From positions 12,935,001 to 12,999,000 of the forward strand of contig NC_092680.1 in NCBI RefSeq assembly GCF_964355755.1: 64,000 nucleotides of DNA. Reading direction: 5' to 3'. The DNA is from Antedon mediterranea (Eukaryota; Echinodermata; Crinoidea; Comatulida; Antedonidae). Positions 1-12,400 of the stretch are shown here, piece by piece. The first letter of the stretch is position 1. Every line of letters begins with the position of its first letter. The position numbers and the translations under genes are program-made. A model generated the notes under the pieces. That model ran no database searches, was not told the origin of the DNA, and was given only the letters and a program-made list of their open reading frames with translations.

Positions 1-326
1 ATACGTATTATAGATATTTGTTAATATTTCTCTTTCTATAATTACCCTTTTTTAAAATTATTTTCTTGAATTTACCCAAAACAACTTAAATACGATCTAC
101 AATTACAAACTGCAGACATTAGACTAAAAAAAATTAAAATAAAAAAAAAAGTATTAAAATAATTATGTAGCTTCCCTTCAAGGAACAAATTTAAATTTAA
201 ATCAGCAGGGAGGTTGTTCCTAATGCGAGAACCATGTGGAACATACAACTGAAATGATGAATCGTTCTTGCAACGAGAACATTTTAACCAAAGAAATTAA
301 TGGTATTTAAAAAAAGAATTATTTAC

Positions 327-405
327 CTGATTAATAGTTTTCTTTTGTTCTTCTACTTCCTTCACTTTTTCTTCTGTCGCTTTGTTTGCTGCACTAACTG
401 CCTCA
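327..405 (-). CDS. TPR: TPR exon 36 (codons 1421-1447)
   Basis: Encodes [20 protein letters not shown] and KKTINQ, comparable to the family's KIIDIQEKVKTITQ. Ends in phase 0 at CAG/GTAAAT. The next exon lies off the left edge; 1-326 is intron. Confidence 0.9.
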
Positions 406-3400
406 CTACATTCACAAAGAAAATATGTTAATACTTGCATTATCAACACAAATACAAAACATATTTTTACAAATACTTATCATAATTACATCACACACAA
501 AAATAAAACAACAATAACCACTGAGCATTGTGTTAAGCTCTGTCTACACTATCAAACTAGTTTGACAGAAAAAGTGTGATGTGCCCATATATGGTAGTGA
601 TATGACATCATCATGTCCATATACGGGCACATCACATTTTGTTGTCACATAAAGTTTGATAGTGTAGACAGAGCTTTAGCATTTCATATTTTAATCATAA
701 ATTCTTGTAAAGAGTTAATAATGCAGTGACTGGATTATTGGAAAAGAATTTATTAAATTTAAAGAAAACAATTATAAATTACAAAATACTTACTTTACTT
801 TTGTGAGTTCCAACTTGTGTTGCGATCTAAAAACAACACATCAAATTTGCATAATAATCATGTTGTTTAATTTCATTAAAGTTAATTTTAACAAACGAAT
901 AAACAATGCCATATGGTTGTGTCAAAATACTAGCTCCAAGCAAAAATACAGTCATAAAACCAATGCTCAAATAAAGAAAGAAAGAAAGAGAGAAAACCAC
1001 ACAGCAATAATGCTAAGAAATAAAAACAACTTAGAATGTGTACTTTTATAAATGAATAGAACACACAGCAAGATCAGTTAAAAAGAAAGTATCATAAAAA
1101 ATACTTACTGAGACACATTAATGTTTAGGTTAAGTTTAGAATTATCAGATCTGAAATTTAAAATATTTAAACAAAATTAAAAGAGTTTCATGCTGTCCTA
1201 AAGCTCTGTCTACACTATCAAACTAGTTTGACAAAACAAGATGTGCCCAAATATGGTAGTGATGTGCCCAAATATTGTAGTGATGTGCCCAAATATAGTA
1301 GTGATATGGCATCATTATGTTCATACATGGGCACAACACATTTTTTTGTAACATACAGTGTAGACAGAGCTTAACAAATGCATTATTTACTGGTTTTGTT
1401 TTAGGGAGTTTTCGACAAAAGAACAAATTATAATGTCATGTTAATCAATTATTGATTGGAGGTCTAGACGAAGACACAACATAATATGTAAAAACTGAAA
1501 CCTAATCAGTGTATTTAATGTTTTATATATATAAAAGGAAAAGGTTGTTTGTACAAACTTACCGAGATGATGCCAACTGTGAATTTAAACGTGATATTTC
1601 AGCCCTAAAATTAAAAGAAAAAAACAAATATTAACTAGATTTAATTCGTCACTATGACGAATTATAGGTTATATGCATTGATTTAAATAAGGATAATTGA
1701 TTTGTAAAAGATATATTGATTGATTGATTTTCTCATAATCTTTAATTATTTATAATATATGATAGGATCTTGCTAACGCAAATACAATAGCCGGTACCAC
1801 AATCCGATCAAAGATCCCTCTGCGTATAATGTCATAAACCACATTTGTTACATAATAATAAAGACATAAGTTACTTTTTATCTAGATTTCATTATAAATC
1901 ATGTGTATAATCTATACACTAAGAAATAAATTTGAACAAACAATACGGATAATAAAAATAAAAATATTATTTCGTTTCCCAAGGTGAGATTCGATCTCGG
2001 TACCTTGAATGCCATAGACACGAGCACAGACCACCGAACCATACACAACTGACTAAAAGTTGTAGACAAATTCCTCCGTGTATTTACTATGCAGTAACCA
2101 CTTTGGTGCAAATAGATTATTACATACCGCAATGAATTATAATTTTTTACTATGATGACTGACTTTAAAAATGTAAAAAAATTATGCACTGTCAAACTAT
2201 ATACTTTTAACTTTAATATATGAACTTCTTAAGAAAGAAAGTTAATGTTAAGTTTGTTATTTCGGCCTAAGAAAATGTCATAATTTGTTTGATTGTCGAA
2301 ATAATTTTTTTTAAATTTAATATGCAATTAATGATGACTTAATCAACTTTTGTTCTCTTAATTTGATAATAAATCATAAACATATGATACATACACTTCA
2401 AGAAAATAAAATAAAAAATAGGTGTTCCCCAGCATTCTGACGATATATATTAATTTTAAAATTTAGCATATTTTCACCATTTTGTTAACTTATACGTGCG
2501 TAGCCTGTCACTTTTGACGTGCTCGTATAACGCAATTTTGAGTTGAAAAGTGAATCAAATATGATGATATTATTAAAGAAAGATTGTAAAATAGAAATCG
2601 GGCAAAAAGAGTGTGCATTAACGTTTAACGCGCAGTGCGCGTGCAAAAATCTGCACACTCATGGCAATTTTTTAAACGCTTAAAATTGCCTGAAACGTAC
2701 TCTAATTTCATCAAAAATAAATTTTGACAATTTTGAACATTTTAAGCGCGCGTACGCAAGCGTTATTTATTTTTGTATTGCCATATGATGAAATATGACC
2801 TGACATTTATGAGTACCAAATTTTGTTTAATTGTGATTCATGCTTGTGAAGATATGATTACAAACGTGATTTCGTTAAATCGCTCGTAGACCACGTAATT
2901 TTTGATTGCGCACCATGAAAACATAACCACATCAATTCCTGGCCATAAGGAATATACTCTGAAAAATTGACTTAGCTAGATGAAACTGATATCAAGATAA
3001 TTGACGGACAAAATAGTGCTAAGGAAAGCATAAATAAATAAAGAAATAAATAAAGATCCTGACAGAATCAAGAGGTTATATGCATGTAACCTAATTATAA
3101 AACAAATAAACCCAAGTTTTTGCAAACAAAAATCATTTCAAATTAGTTTTAAATGAGTTCGAATTTAAAGAAACCATTTTATCTTTTGTAACTATGGACG
3201 TCCGTTTCCGAAATAAAAGTACAATGAAATGATATACATACAATCTACTTACTTATTGCGATGACTTTCTTCTGTTAAGTTTTTAATTGTCTTTCGATTG
3301 TTATCTCTTTCTTCTCTGAAATTTAATTGGATACATTGAATAGTGTCATGTAAAATAAACTATGTTCCCAATACAAATTATTTCGATTTTGTTTAACAAA

Positions 3401-6400
3401 ATTTGTTAAGCTCTGTCTACACTATAAAACTTTTTGATAAAAAAAAATGTAATGGACATGATGATGTCATATCATTACCACATTTAGGCATATCGCTACC
3501 ATATTTGGGCATATCATTACCATATTTGGGCATATCGCTACCACATTTGGGCATATCACTACCATAACTTTTTATATCAAACTAGTTTGATAGTGTAGAC
3601 AGAGCTTCAGGTTCCTCATTCGTAGTTAAAAAACGACTCAATACACATCTATTGTTGTCAGTTTAGTAACCGTTTTTTTCTTGTTTCTATAGCTTTACGG
3701 GGATAGGGGTCACATGAGATCTGAGAAAGGTCGAGACTCAACTGGAGCTACAAATTACTGGCAGTCTTCTAGTTTCATCCTTTGCACCAAGGAGATAGTA
3801 GTTTTTATTAAAGGGTACAATAGGTTCACATTATTTACATAAGTTTTTTCTGTTCCTCAGGATCAGTCATGTTAGTCTTTTCAATAAGGTGATTAGTTCG
3901 TTGTTTCCATCGATTCACTTCAGTGGTGAGGGCGGTCTTCTCCGCCAACAGAGATTCCTTTTGGACACTCAGGTCTCGGTTTGCTTCTTGTATCGGAGCT
4001 ATATCAGATTCTAACTTTTCAACCTACAAACAAATTGAAATATTTTATTTATACTGGGTGACCTCTTTAGTCAAAGACTGGTCTCCCACAGATCCCAGTT
4101 ATGATCAGTGGCTGTGATGTACTAGTACACCAGGGTTACTCCTATTCGTCTCGAAAGATGTACAAGGTTCTTTAAAGTGCGCATGACCTGTGTACACTGG
4201 GCCAATGGTTTATAGTCCTTATCCGAGAAGACTTGTTCTACTTCAAGAATCATGGAGCGAGTGAGTCTCAAATCCTTGCCGATGTATCAAGAAAAATAGA
4301 CACATTCTCTAGTGCACCAACAACCTAATAAATTCTACACACAACTGTTGACTGTATTTACTACAAATAATAACACACTTACCTTTGCTTGCATCTGTTG
4401 AAGTTGTTGTTCCAATTGGTCTTTCTCCGTTCTCATTAATTTGTTACTGTCTGATAAAACATTTAATGTTTCTACTTTGCTTACAAGGTCTTCATGCTGT
4501 GCTCGGGTGTGAGCTGTCACCTAAATAAACACAAAGAATTGATAATATGTGCAGCAATGAAGATATTGAAAGGGTGAGCCACTGGGAAAGCAGAATAATA
4601 AGTAGCCACATTGTTAAAAAAAAAAATAGCAATCAATGATTTTATGAAGATTAAACATTCTAAAGCTTTGTCTACACTAACAAACTAGTTTCACCAAAAA
4701 AAGTGTGATGTGCCCAAATATGGTAGTGATATGACATCATCATGTCCATATATGGAGACATCACATTTTGTTGTCACATTAAGTTTGATAGTGTAGACAG
4801 AGCTAAACAGATGACAATCCATAACTACTAACTACTGTCCAATTGTGCAGCTGCATGTCTTCCCTGAGAGTGTTCACAAGTGCCACACTGTTATTCTGTT
4901 TTAATAGCCTAAGTAGAAAAAATATCAATAATCATTTTGGAAAATGTTAACGTATAAATGTGTATACCTGCGATCGTTCTCTCTCCTCCGTCAACGCTTT
5001 CTGAGTCTCCTCCAACCTGTGTTCTAGCAAGTTGCAGCGTTGTTTGAAACGAACCGTCTCCGCTTGTACCAGCTCGTATCGCGTCTCAGCTATTTCCTTT
5101 TCTCTTCGCAAGAATCGTACGACCTCCAACAGCTGTTCTACAGATTTATCTTCGCTAAAGGACATGTTCACCGAATCTGTTAAATCCTTAGACTGCTCAC
5201 TAACAAATTTATTTGACAACTAAAAAAATTAAAAGATAAAATATTTTAAGGCTTTGTAATAAATTAAGAATATTTTTACTGTCTTTTGAGTATTATTTTA
5301 TTACTTGTCTTGTAATTTCATGTTATGGAATTGAATCAAATATACAACACATGTGTATGCATCATACATAAGATAATAATATAAAATATACATAGAATTA
5401 CATTAAAAAGACAGTATCTCACAATTACAACATTACAAAATTTATATAAAACTGAAAAAAACTAAATTACAATGCAAAAAATAGGATAATAAATTACACT
5501 CAGCACTTATTTTAGGCCCTTGAAATCCCAAATCCAAAATGCTGGATACGGCACTGAACAGTGTCATTGTGTCATAGTGACCTCAGTTCATTCTCCAGGT
5601 TGTGGAACAAGTCTTCTAAAGCTCTGTCAACACTATCAAACAAAATTAACAAAAAAAGTGTGATGTACCCAAATATGGTAGTGATATGACTATCATCATG
5701 TCCATATATGGGCACATCACATTTTTTTTTGTCACATAAAGTTTGATAGTGTAGACAGAGCTTAACTGACAATTCTATCATACTACTTACAGCTTCAACT
5801 TGTTCATGTAACAAAACATTCTGTTTTTCTACATCCTGACACCTAGTTTGAAGACCGATCACTTCATCCTTCTGTATACGTAGCTGTTCTTCCCATGATG
5901 CCTGAGGAGAAACAACAATTTATAATAATAGTAATAATAATAATTCAACAATTATTACTACACTGTCTTTTTAGTGGCTTAAAACTATTGATTATTATTT
6001 TGGTTTTAAGTTTAGGTTTTACTATACAATTGCTTGGGTGAAAAAAAGAAGAAAAATGCTAACATATAATCCTTGGAAAATGGTCGACAGGCAAGGTTAG
6101 AATTCCCCCTACAAGGTGTCAAGGCATAGAAAAAACACCGCTAACTGATGATACAAAGATGGAACAGTTTACGGGAGCAGTACATGTCCAACAGTGGACT
6201 GATACACCATAAAGCAATCATGCATCAGAAAATACTATTTTACAGTATTTAGGAAACTTTGACAAAAACTTAAATTTTTTACCAAAATGAGCTTATTGTA
6301 ATATTAATAAATACTTTATTTAAACACTGAGAACCTGATCACCTAAAGGTCAAGGCCGTGCAAGGCCATAAATTATTCTTATATAGTGTGATATAACAAA

Positions 6401-9400
6401 CATAGAGAAAATTTCTCTATGATATAACATAAATTATAGTTGGTAGATAAGTAAAACAGTACCAACAAGTGAGATATTTTTAGAGTGAGTGGTCAAAAAG
6501 AGTGAGTGGTTGGTCATACAGAGTGAGTGGTCAGCCATTCATTACCTTGGACACATTTAATGTCTCCTCAGCCTGTTTACGCATCTCCAGGGCTTCTGCT
6601 AGTTTTGTGTTAAAACCTTCCAACTGAAACAAATTACCGTTCGTTAAAAATACAAAATGAATAGAATATAGCATAAAATCTCAGCGGATTCTGGATGGTT
6701 CAATAACAAAATCATTTTATATTGTCATCCTAATAAAGATTAGAACGAGTGATAGTAATTTGTTAGTCTTAAGCTCTTTCTACCCTATCAAATATAATGT
6801 GACAAAAAAAATATGATGTACCCATATATGGACATGATGATCACTACCATATTTGGGCATATCACTACAATATTTGGGCACATCACATTTTTTTTCGTCA
6901 AACTAGTAGACAGAGCTTTAGATATGATAATAGGTATGAGCAATGATGGTTGGAATGGTGCTTTAAAAATGATTGATTGAATGAAAGTCTGACAGTGGCT
7001 TACCTGTTCCTTAACAGTATCTAGTTGCTGTACAACACTGGCATGCAGTAGAAATTCTCGCTTATATTTATCTTGACTTTCTTTAGCCAGTTGAGCTTGT
7101 GTCTGGCAATCCTGTCTAGCGGCTTTCTCCATAGATTGCGCAACCATACTTTTCTCTACAGCCTCTTGCAGCTCACTCTGAGCTGTCGACAACTTCTTTC
7201 GCAGCTCAGCAGTCTGTTGGCTCATTAGTTCTTGTAGCTGGTTACTTTGTTCGCTCATTTCGCACTTCTCTTTCTCGTACTGAAGAATTTTTTCTTCTAG
7301 TTTTTGTTGAACTGTTAGGAAAATATAAATATATATATATATAAATATATTGAATGTTAAGATCTGTCTACACTATCAAATTTTAAGTGACAAAAAAATG
7401 TAATGTGCCCAAACATGGACACGATGATGTTATATCACTACCATATTTAAGCATATCAATACCATATTTTGACATCACACTTTTTTTTGTCAACCTAGTT
7501 TCATAGTGTAGGCAGAGCTTTAGTGTATAATAAATACATATGGAGATACAAAAAAAAAATTAAACCCAAACGATAAATTAAAACAGCCAGAAAATATGAA
7601 ATATTGTTATATACCATCTTATTTACACCTGTATATTTTACACTATTTATTTCAAATCACATACAAACTTTTCCCCTTAACAGACGAAATATGTCGACAT
7701 GCAGTATTATAATGGGGCCCGGGAGCATATGGGGGCCCATGAGCAGTGCCATGGGAAAAAACTGGCAATAAAATATGCCAAAAAAGGCTAAAAACCCCCT
7801 AGCTTTTAGCATTGGAACTTGGAGGGCCACTTGGGTTTTCTAAACCAGGGGCCTCAGGCCTCTGTGTTACTCCACTGGTTGTGTTGTTAATGGAGTTTAA
7901 TAGTTTAATACTACATACTGAGTAGATAGATCACAACACAATAACAAGAATATTGTTTGAATACCTTCAACCGACTCCTGTACTCTTTTTTCCATTGTTT
8001 CTTTGAATGTGTTGGATGCATCGTTCTGTTCCTTCAGACTCATGTCAAAGGCTGCACTCATGCCCTGGAACTTCTCTGCTACTGTTTTTGTTTTCTGCAG
8101 TTGCTCCTTGAGGCCTAAACAAATATAATAATATTAATATGAGTTACATATAACATATAGTACATAAAAACAAAGTATGATAACTGAAATTGCTTTGGTG
8201 TAAAAACATAAATCTGGAAAGTGTATTGAGTGACTAAATAATTACCCTGGACCTTACTTGCCTAGCATTACTATTAGAAGTTGGTTGTAGTACAACCAAA
8301 ACGTTTCAGGAATTACATAGTTTAATAGTCTATTCGCCATACAAATCTTAATCCTAACAATAATTGTGGACATACACAAATGCCATTTATAATGTACCAT
8401 AATTCCCAGAACATGGAAGATATCATTTGATTCAAACCAATTTTGTATAATATGATGGAAAAAAGCAACAACAAATATTCAACGTACCTTTTAGTTGCAT
8501 TTTCAATTCTTTAACTTCATTTGTTTGGTCTTGTACATCTAAAAATAGTAAGAAAAAAGCAAATTGGTAGCAGGAAATGATAATAATGAAATATATTTTT
8601 AAAGTTTTTTATCTCGGATCCATCGAATGGCAGTATAGATTCCAATCGGATGCTACCTTCATTCACAAAAGATCTAGGGGCTTCTAAACGTCCAGTGGCC
8701 GTATTCACAAATCACACTTAAGTGAGATATTTCCCTTAAATATTATGTATTTCACTTAAACCAATAAATATTTAAGTATTTCCATTAAATTGTATTCACT
8801 TAGATAGGAGATTTTTTTATTTTAAGTGAGTGTTTCTCTTAGCCTAAGTATGAATGTTGAATACCGCCACAGTCTAATGGTTTTAAAAAGTTTAATGACT
8901 CCTTCATAAAATAAACAAAATAAAAATGTTTTACCGGTGGTAGAACCAGTTGTAAGAGCTTGGTCTAATTTGATCTGGGCTGCTGCAAGTTGAGCCTCTG
9001 CTGTTGAACACTACAATGAAACAAAATAAACACGTATATCATTACGAGAATACGCTTAAGTGTAAACTAAATAAGCAATACGAAAAAAAAGTGATTGTTT
9101 GACTTGTCAACTTACTTGTTCCTTAACACCATTCAGGTCTGCTGTAGCATTCACTAGTTTCTGTCTTGTTTGTTGGTGATTTTCCATTTCATTTCTCCAC
9201 TGTTGATGAGCCTCTTCAACTTTTTGCTGAAAATAAGAAAATACAATACAAGAAAATAAATACAATACAAGAACAGAAATACAATACAAGAACAGAAATA
9301 CAATACAAGAACAGAAATACAATACAAGAACAGAAATACAATAAAGCACTGTACTGTACCGGTGTACTATATACTGTACCGGCGTACTATATACTGCACC

Positions 9401-12400
9401 GGCGTACTATATACTGCACCGGCGTACTATATACTGCACCGGCGTACTATATACTGCACCGGCGTACTATATACTGCACCGGCGTACTATATACTGCACC
9501 GGCGTACTATATACTGCACCGGCGTACTATATACTGCACCGGCGTACTATATACTGCACCGGCGTACTATATACTGCACCGGCGTACTATATACTGCACC
9601 GGCGTACTATATACTGCACCGGCGTACTATATACTGCACCGGCGTACTATATACTGCACCGACGTACTATATACTGCACCGGCGTACTATATACTGCACC
9701 GGCGTACTATATACTGCACCGGCGTACTATATACTGCACCGGCGTACTATATACTGCACCGGCGTACTATATACTGCACCGGCGTACTATGTACTGCACC
9801 GGCGTACTATGTACTGCACCGGCGTACTATGTACTGCACCGGCGTACTATGTACTGCACCGGCGTACTATATACTGCACCGGCGTACTATATACTGCACC
9901 GGCGTACTATATACTGCACCGGCGTACTATATACTGCACCGGCGTACTATATACTGCACCGGCGTACTATATACTGCACCGGCGTACTATATACTGCACC
10001 GGCGTACTATATACTGCACCGGCGTACTATATACTGCACCGGCGTACTATATACTGCACCGGCGTACTATATACTGCACCGGCGTACTATATACTGCACC
10101 GGCGTACTATAAACTGCACCGGCGTACTATAAACTGTACCGGCGTACTATATACTGTACCGGCGTACTATATACTGTACCGGCGTACTATATACTGTACC
10201 GGCGTACTATATACTGTACCGGCGTACTATATACTGTTGTATGTTACTTACAGTAGCAAACAAAGCAGTTTCTTTAGAACATCTATAAAAACATAAATAA
10301 ATATTTAAGTTAATTACTACACTTTCTTATATTAGTTATTCTCATTTTACCTCCCATGACTTGTTAGATTCCTTTTGATTCTTAGCCTCCGCTTCCAGCT
10401 TTCTCTTAAGAGTGCTAATCTCCCTATCCAGACTCTCAATTCTGTTTGTCATTCTTGCTTTGTCTTCAAATTCTGACTTCTCTAAATTGTTCTGTATTGT
10501 AAAGTGTATATTAAATAAAAACTATACAAAAGTACAGTAGTTCAGTCTGGTAATATACTGTAATATTTGTTTGGGTACTAATAAAATTATTAGACTGAAA
10601 ATAAAAACAATTTTAACAAACTTTAAATTTTATTTTTTTATTTATATTTTTTTTTTAAATTTTAAATATGCTTTAATAAACTTTTTGAAATAAGTTACTT
10701 ATTTCACTCCTAATTTCAACATATTGGCACATAGTTAACAAGTGACAAAAGCCAATAAAAAAAATCACAGAAAAACAAAATGCATGTTACCTTAATAGTT
10801 TCAAGGTTGACAAGCAGTAGATTTTGTCCTCTGTGCTCCCTCATTAAAGCATCTTTCTCTTGACTTAGTCTTGCCTCCACACCTTTTAACATATCCCTCT
10901 CTGCACGAAGCTTCTCGCAGGATACCTCTGCTCTTGACAACCTCTCTTGAACAGCTAGTTGATCCTGAATAAACAAACAAACATCCAATTATTCAAAACC
11001 TTCTATTACAGATGTACTGCCCCCAAAAAACATGAAAAATGAAGATTAATAAAGTCAGACTTTTAAATTGGCCATTTCGCAGTTTTAAAAAAGTTATTCA
11101 CTTCTGTAAAAAAAAAATTTTTCACTCACAAAAAGAAAAAAGAAATGGTTAATTTTAACCAAAAACCATTGTCTGACATGCAAGTATTTTTTGCTTTAAA
11201 TTACATTTTTTTCAACTAAAACTTTTTTTTCCCATCCAGTTTTTAGTCAAAGTGAACAACTATTATGTGACATTAAAATGGCATATTAAAAACAAAAATT
11301 GAAAAAAAAAATTGTTTAGGGGGACAATAGATCTTAAATTTTTATTTTGTGGGGAGTTTCTTAATTTCAACAAAGTCAGTTTTGTGCAAGTTTACTGTTT
11401 AAAAAAATATAAATTACTTGAGTTTGGTGATTAATTAGTTGTTGTAACTTGATAGCTTCCCCACTTTGTTTCTGACTCTTATCTCGTAAACCTGCAATCT
11501 CTTTCTTGTAGCCGTCAATGTTACTTTGCACAATCTTGTACCTTTCACTAGCGAAGTCAAGCTGTAAAACATATTCCAACAAACTTCTTTAATTGAACTG
11601 CCATTTATAAATAAGTTTTTTTCTCAATAAGTAAAAAAAAACACTTATGCAGTACCTTTTTGCAGTTTAAACATGAATGTTATATTTATTTTAAATCGTA
11701 ATATATTTTAATCTGTACATAATCAGTTTTATCGTTTGAAATGAAAAAGTAATTTTAATATTCATAAAATGGAAATAAAATTTAGATTAAAAAAAAAAAA
11801 AATACCTGTGAGGCAAGTTTAGCATTTTGGACCCTAAAATCTGACACTTGATTGCGCAATGTATCTAGTTGCTCGGTCAATAACCTGCAAGAAAATAAAG
11901 GAATTAGAATTATCTGAAAATAACAATACAACTTCTTTTATTATAGTTTAGATACTTAGTGTAAAATAACATTTAATTTTAAATGATTGTTTTATTTTCC
12001 ATAACTTAACAATTAAATGAAGATTAATTAAATCAGACGTTGAATATGTTATTTTGTAGTTTCATCACAAAAAAAACCCAAATAATTTTTCATTATAAAA
12101 TAAACAAATAAATGGTTAAATCAACCAAAAACCCATTAGCTGGCAGCCAATATTTTTTTCAGGTAAATAAATTGTTTTTCGATCCAATTTTTGGTCAAAG
12201 TGTTATGTGAGACTAAAATGGCATATTCTACAGAAATTTTTTAAGCATTTTTTTTTCAGGGATACAATACATCTTTAAGGAAAGCAAAAAAACACACTTA
12301 CCTAATTTAACCATTAAGACATGGCAATATTACACTTACTTTTCGTTCTCTTTCCTCTCAATTCTATATGTATCAAATTCCTTCTTTAGTTGCTGGAGAG

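Noticed and set aside
8517-8708. 63-codon minus-strand ORF containing exon 24
   Set aside because: Only 8488-8538 is coding; the N-terminal part reads through the intron upstream of the acceptor at 8539-8540.
9166-10296. Long plus-strand ORF of 376 codons, and nested ones, over the minisatellite
   Set aside because: A 20-bp unit without stops in any frame produces open frames automatically. It is antisense to TPR exon 22 and its intron and encodes only a rotating repeat peptide.
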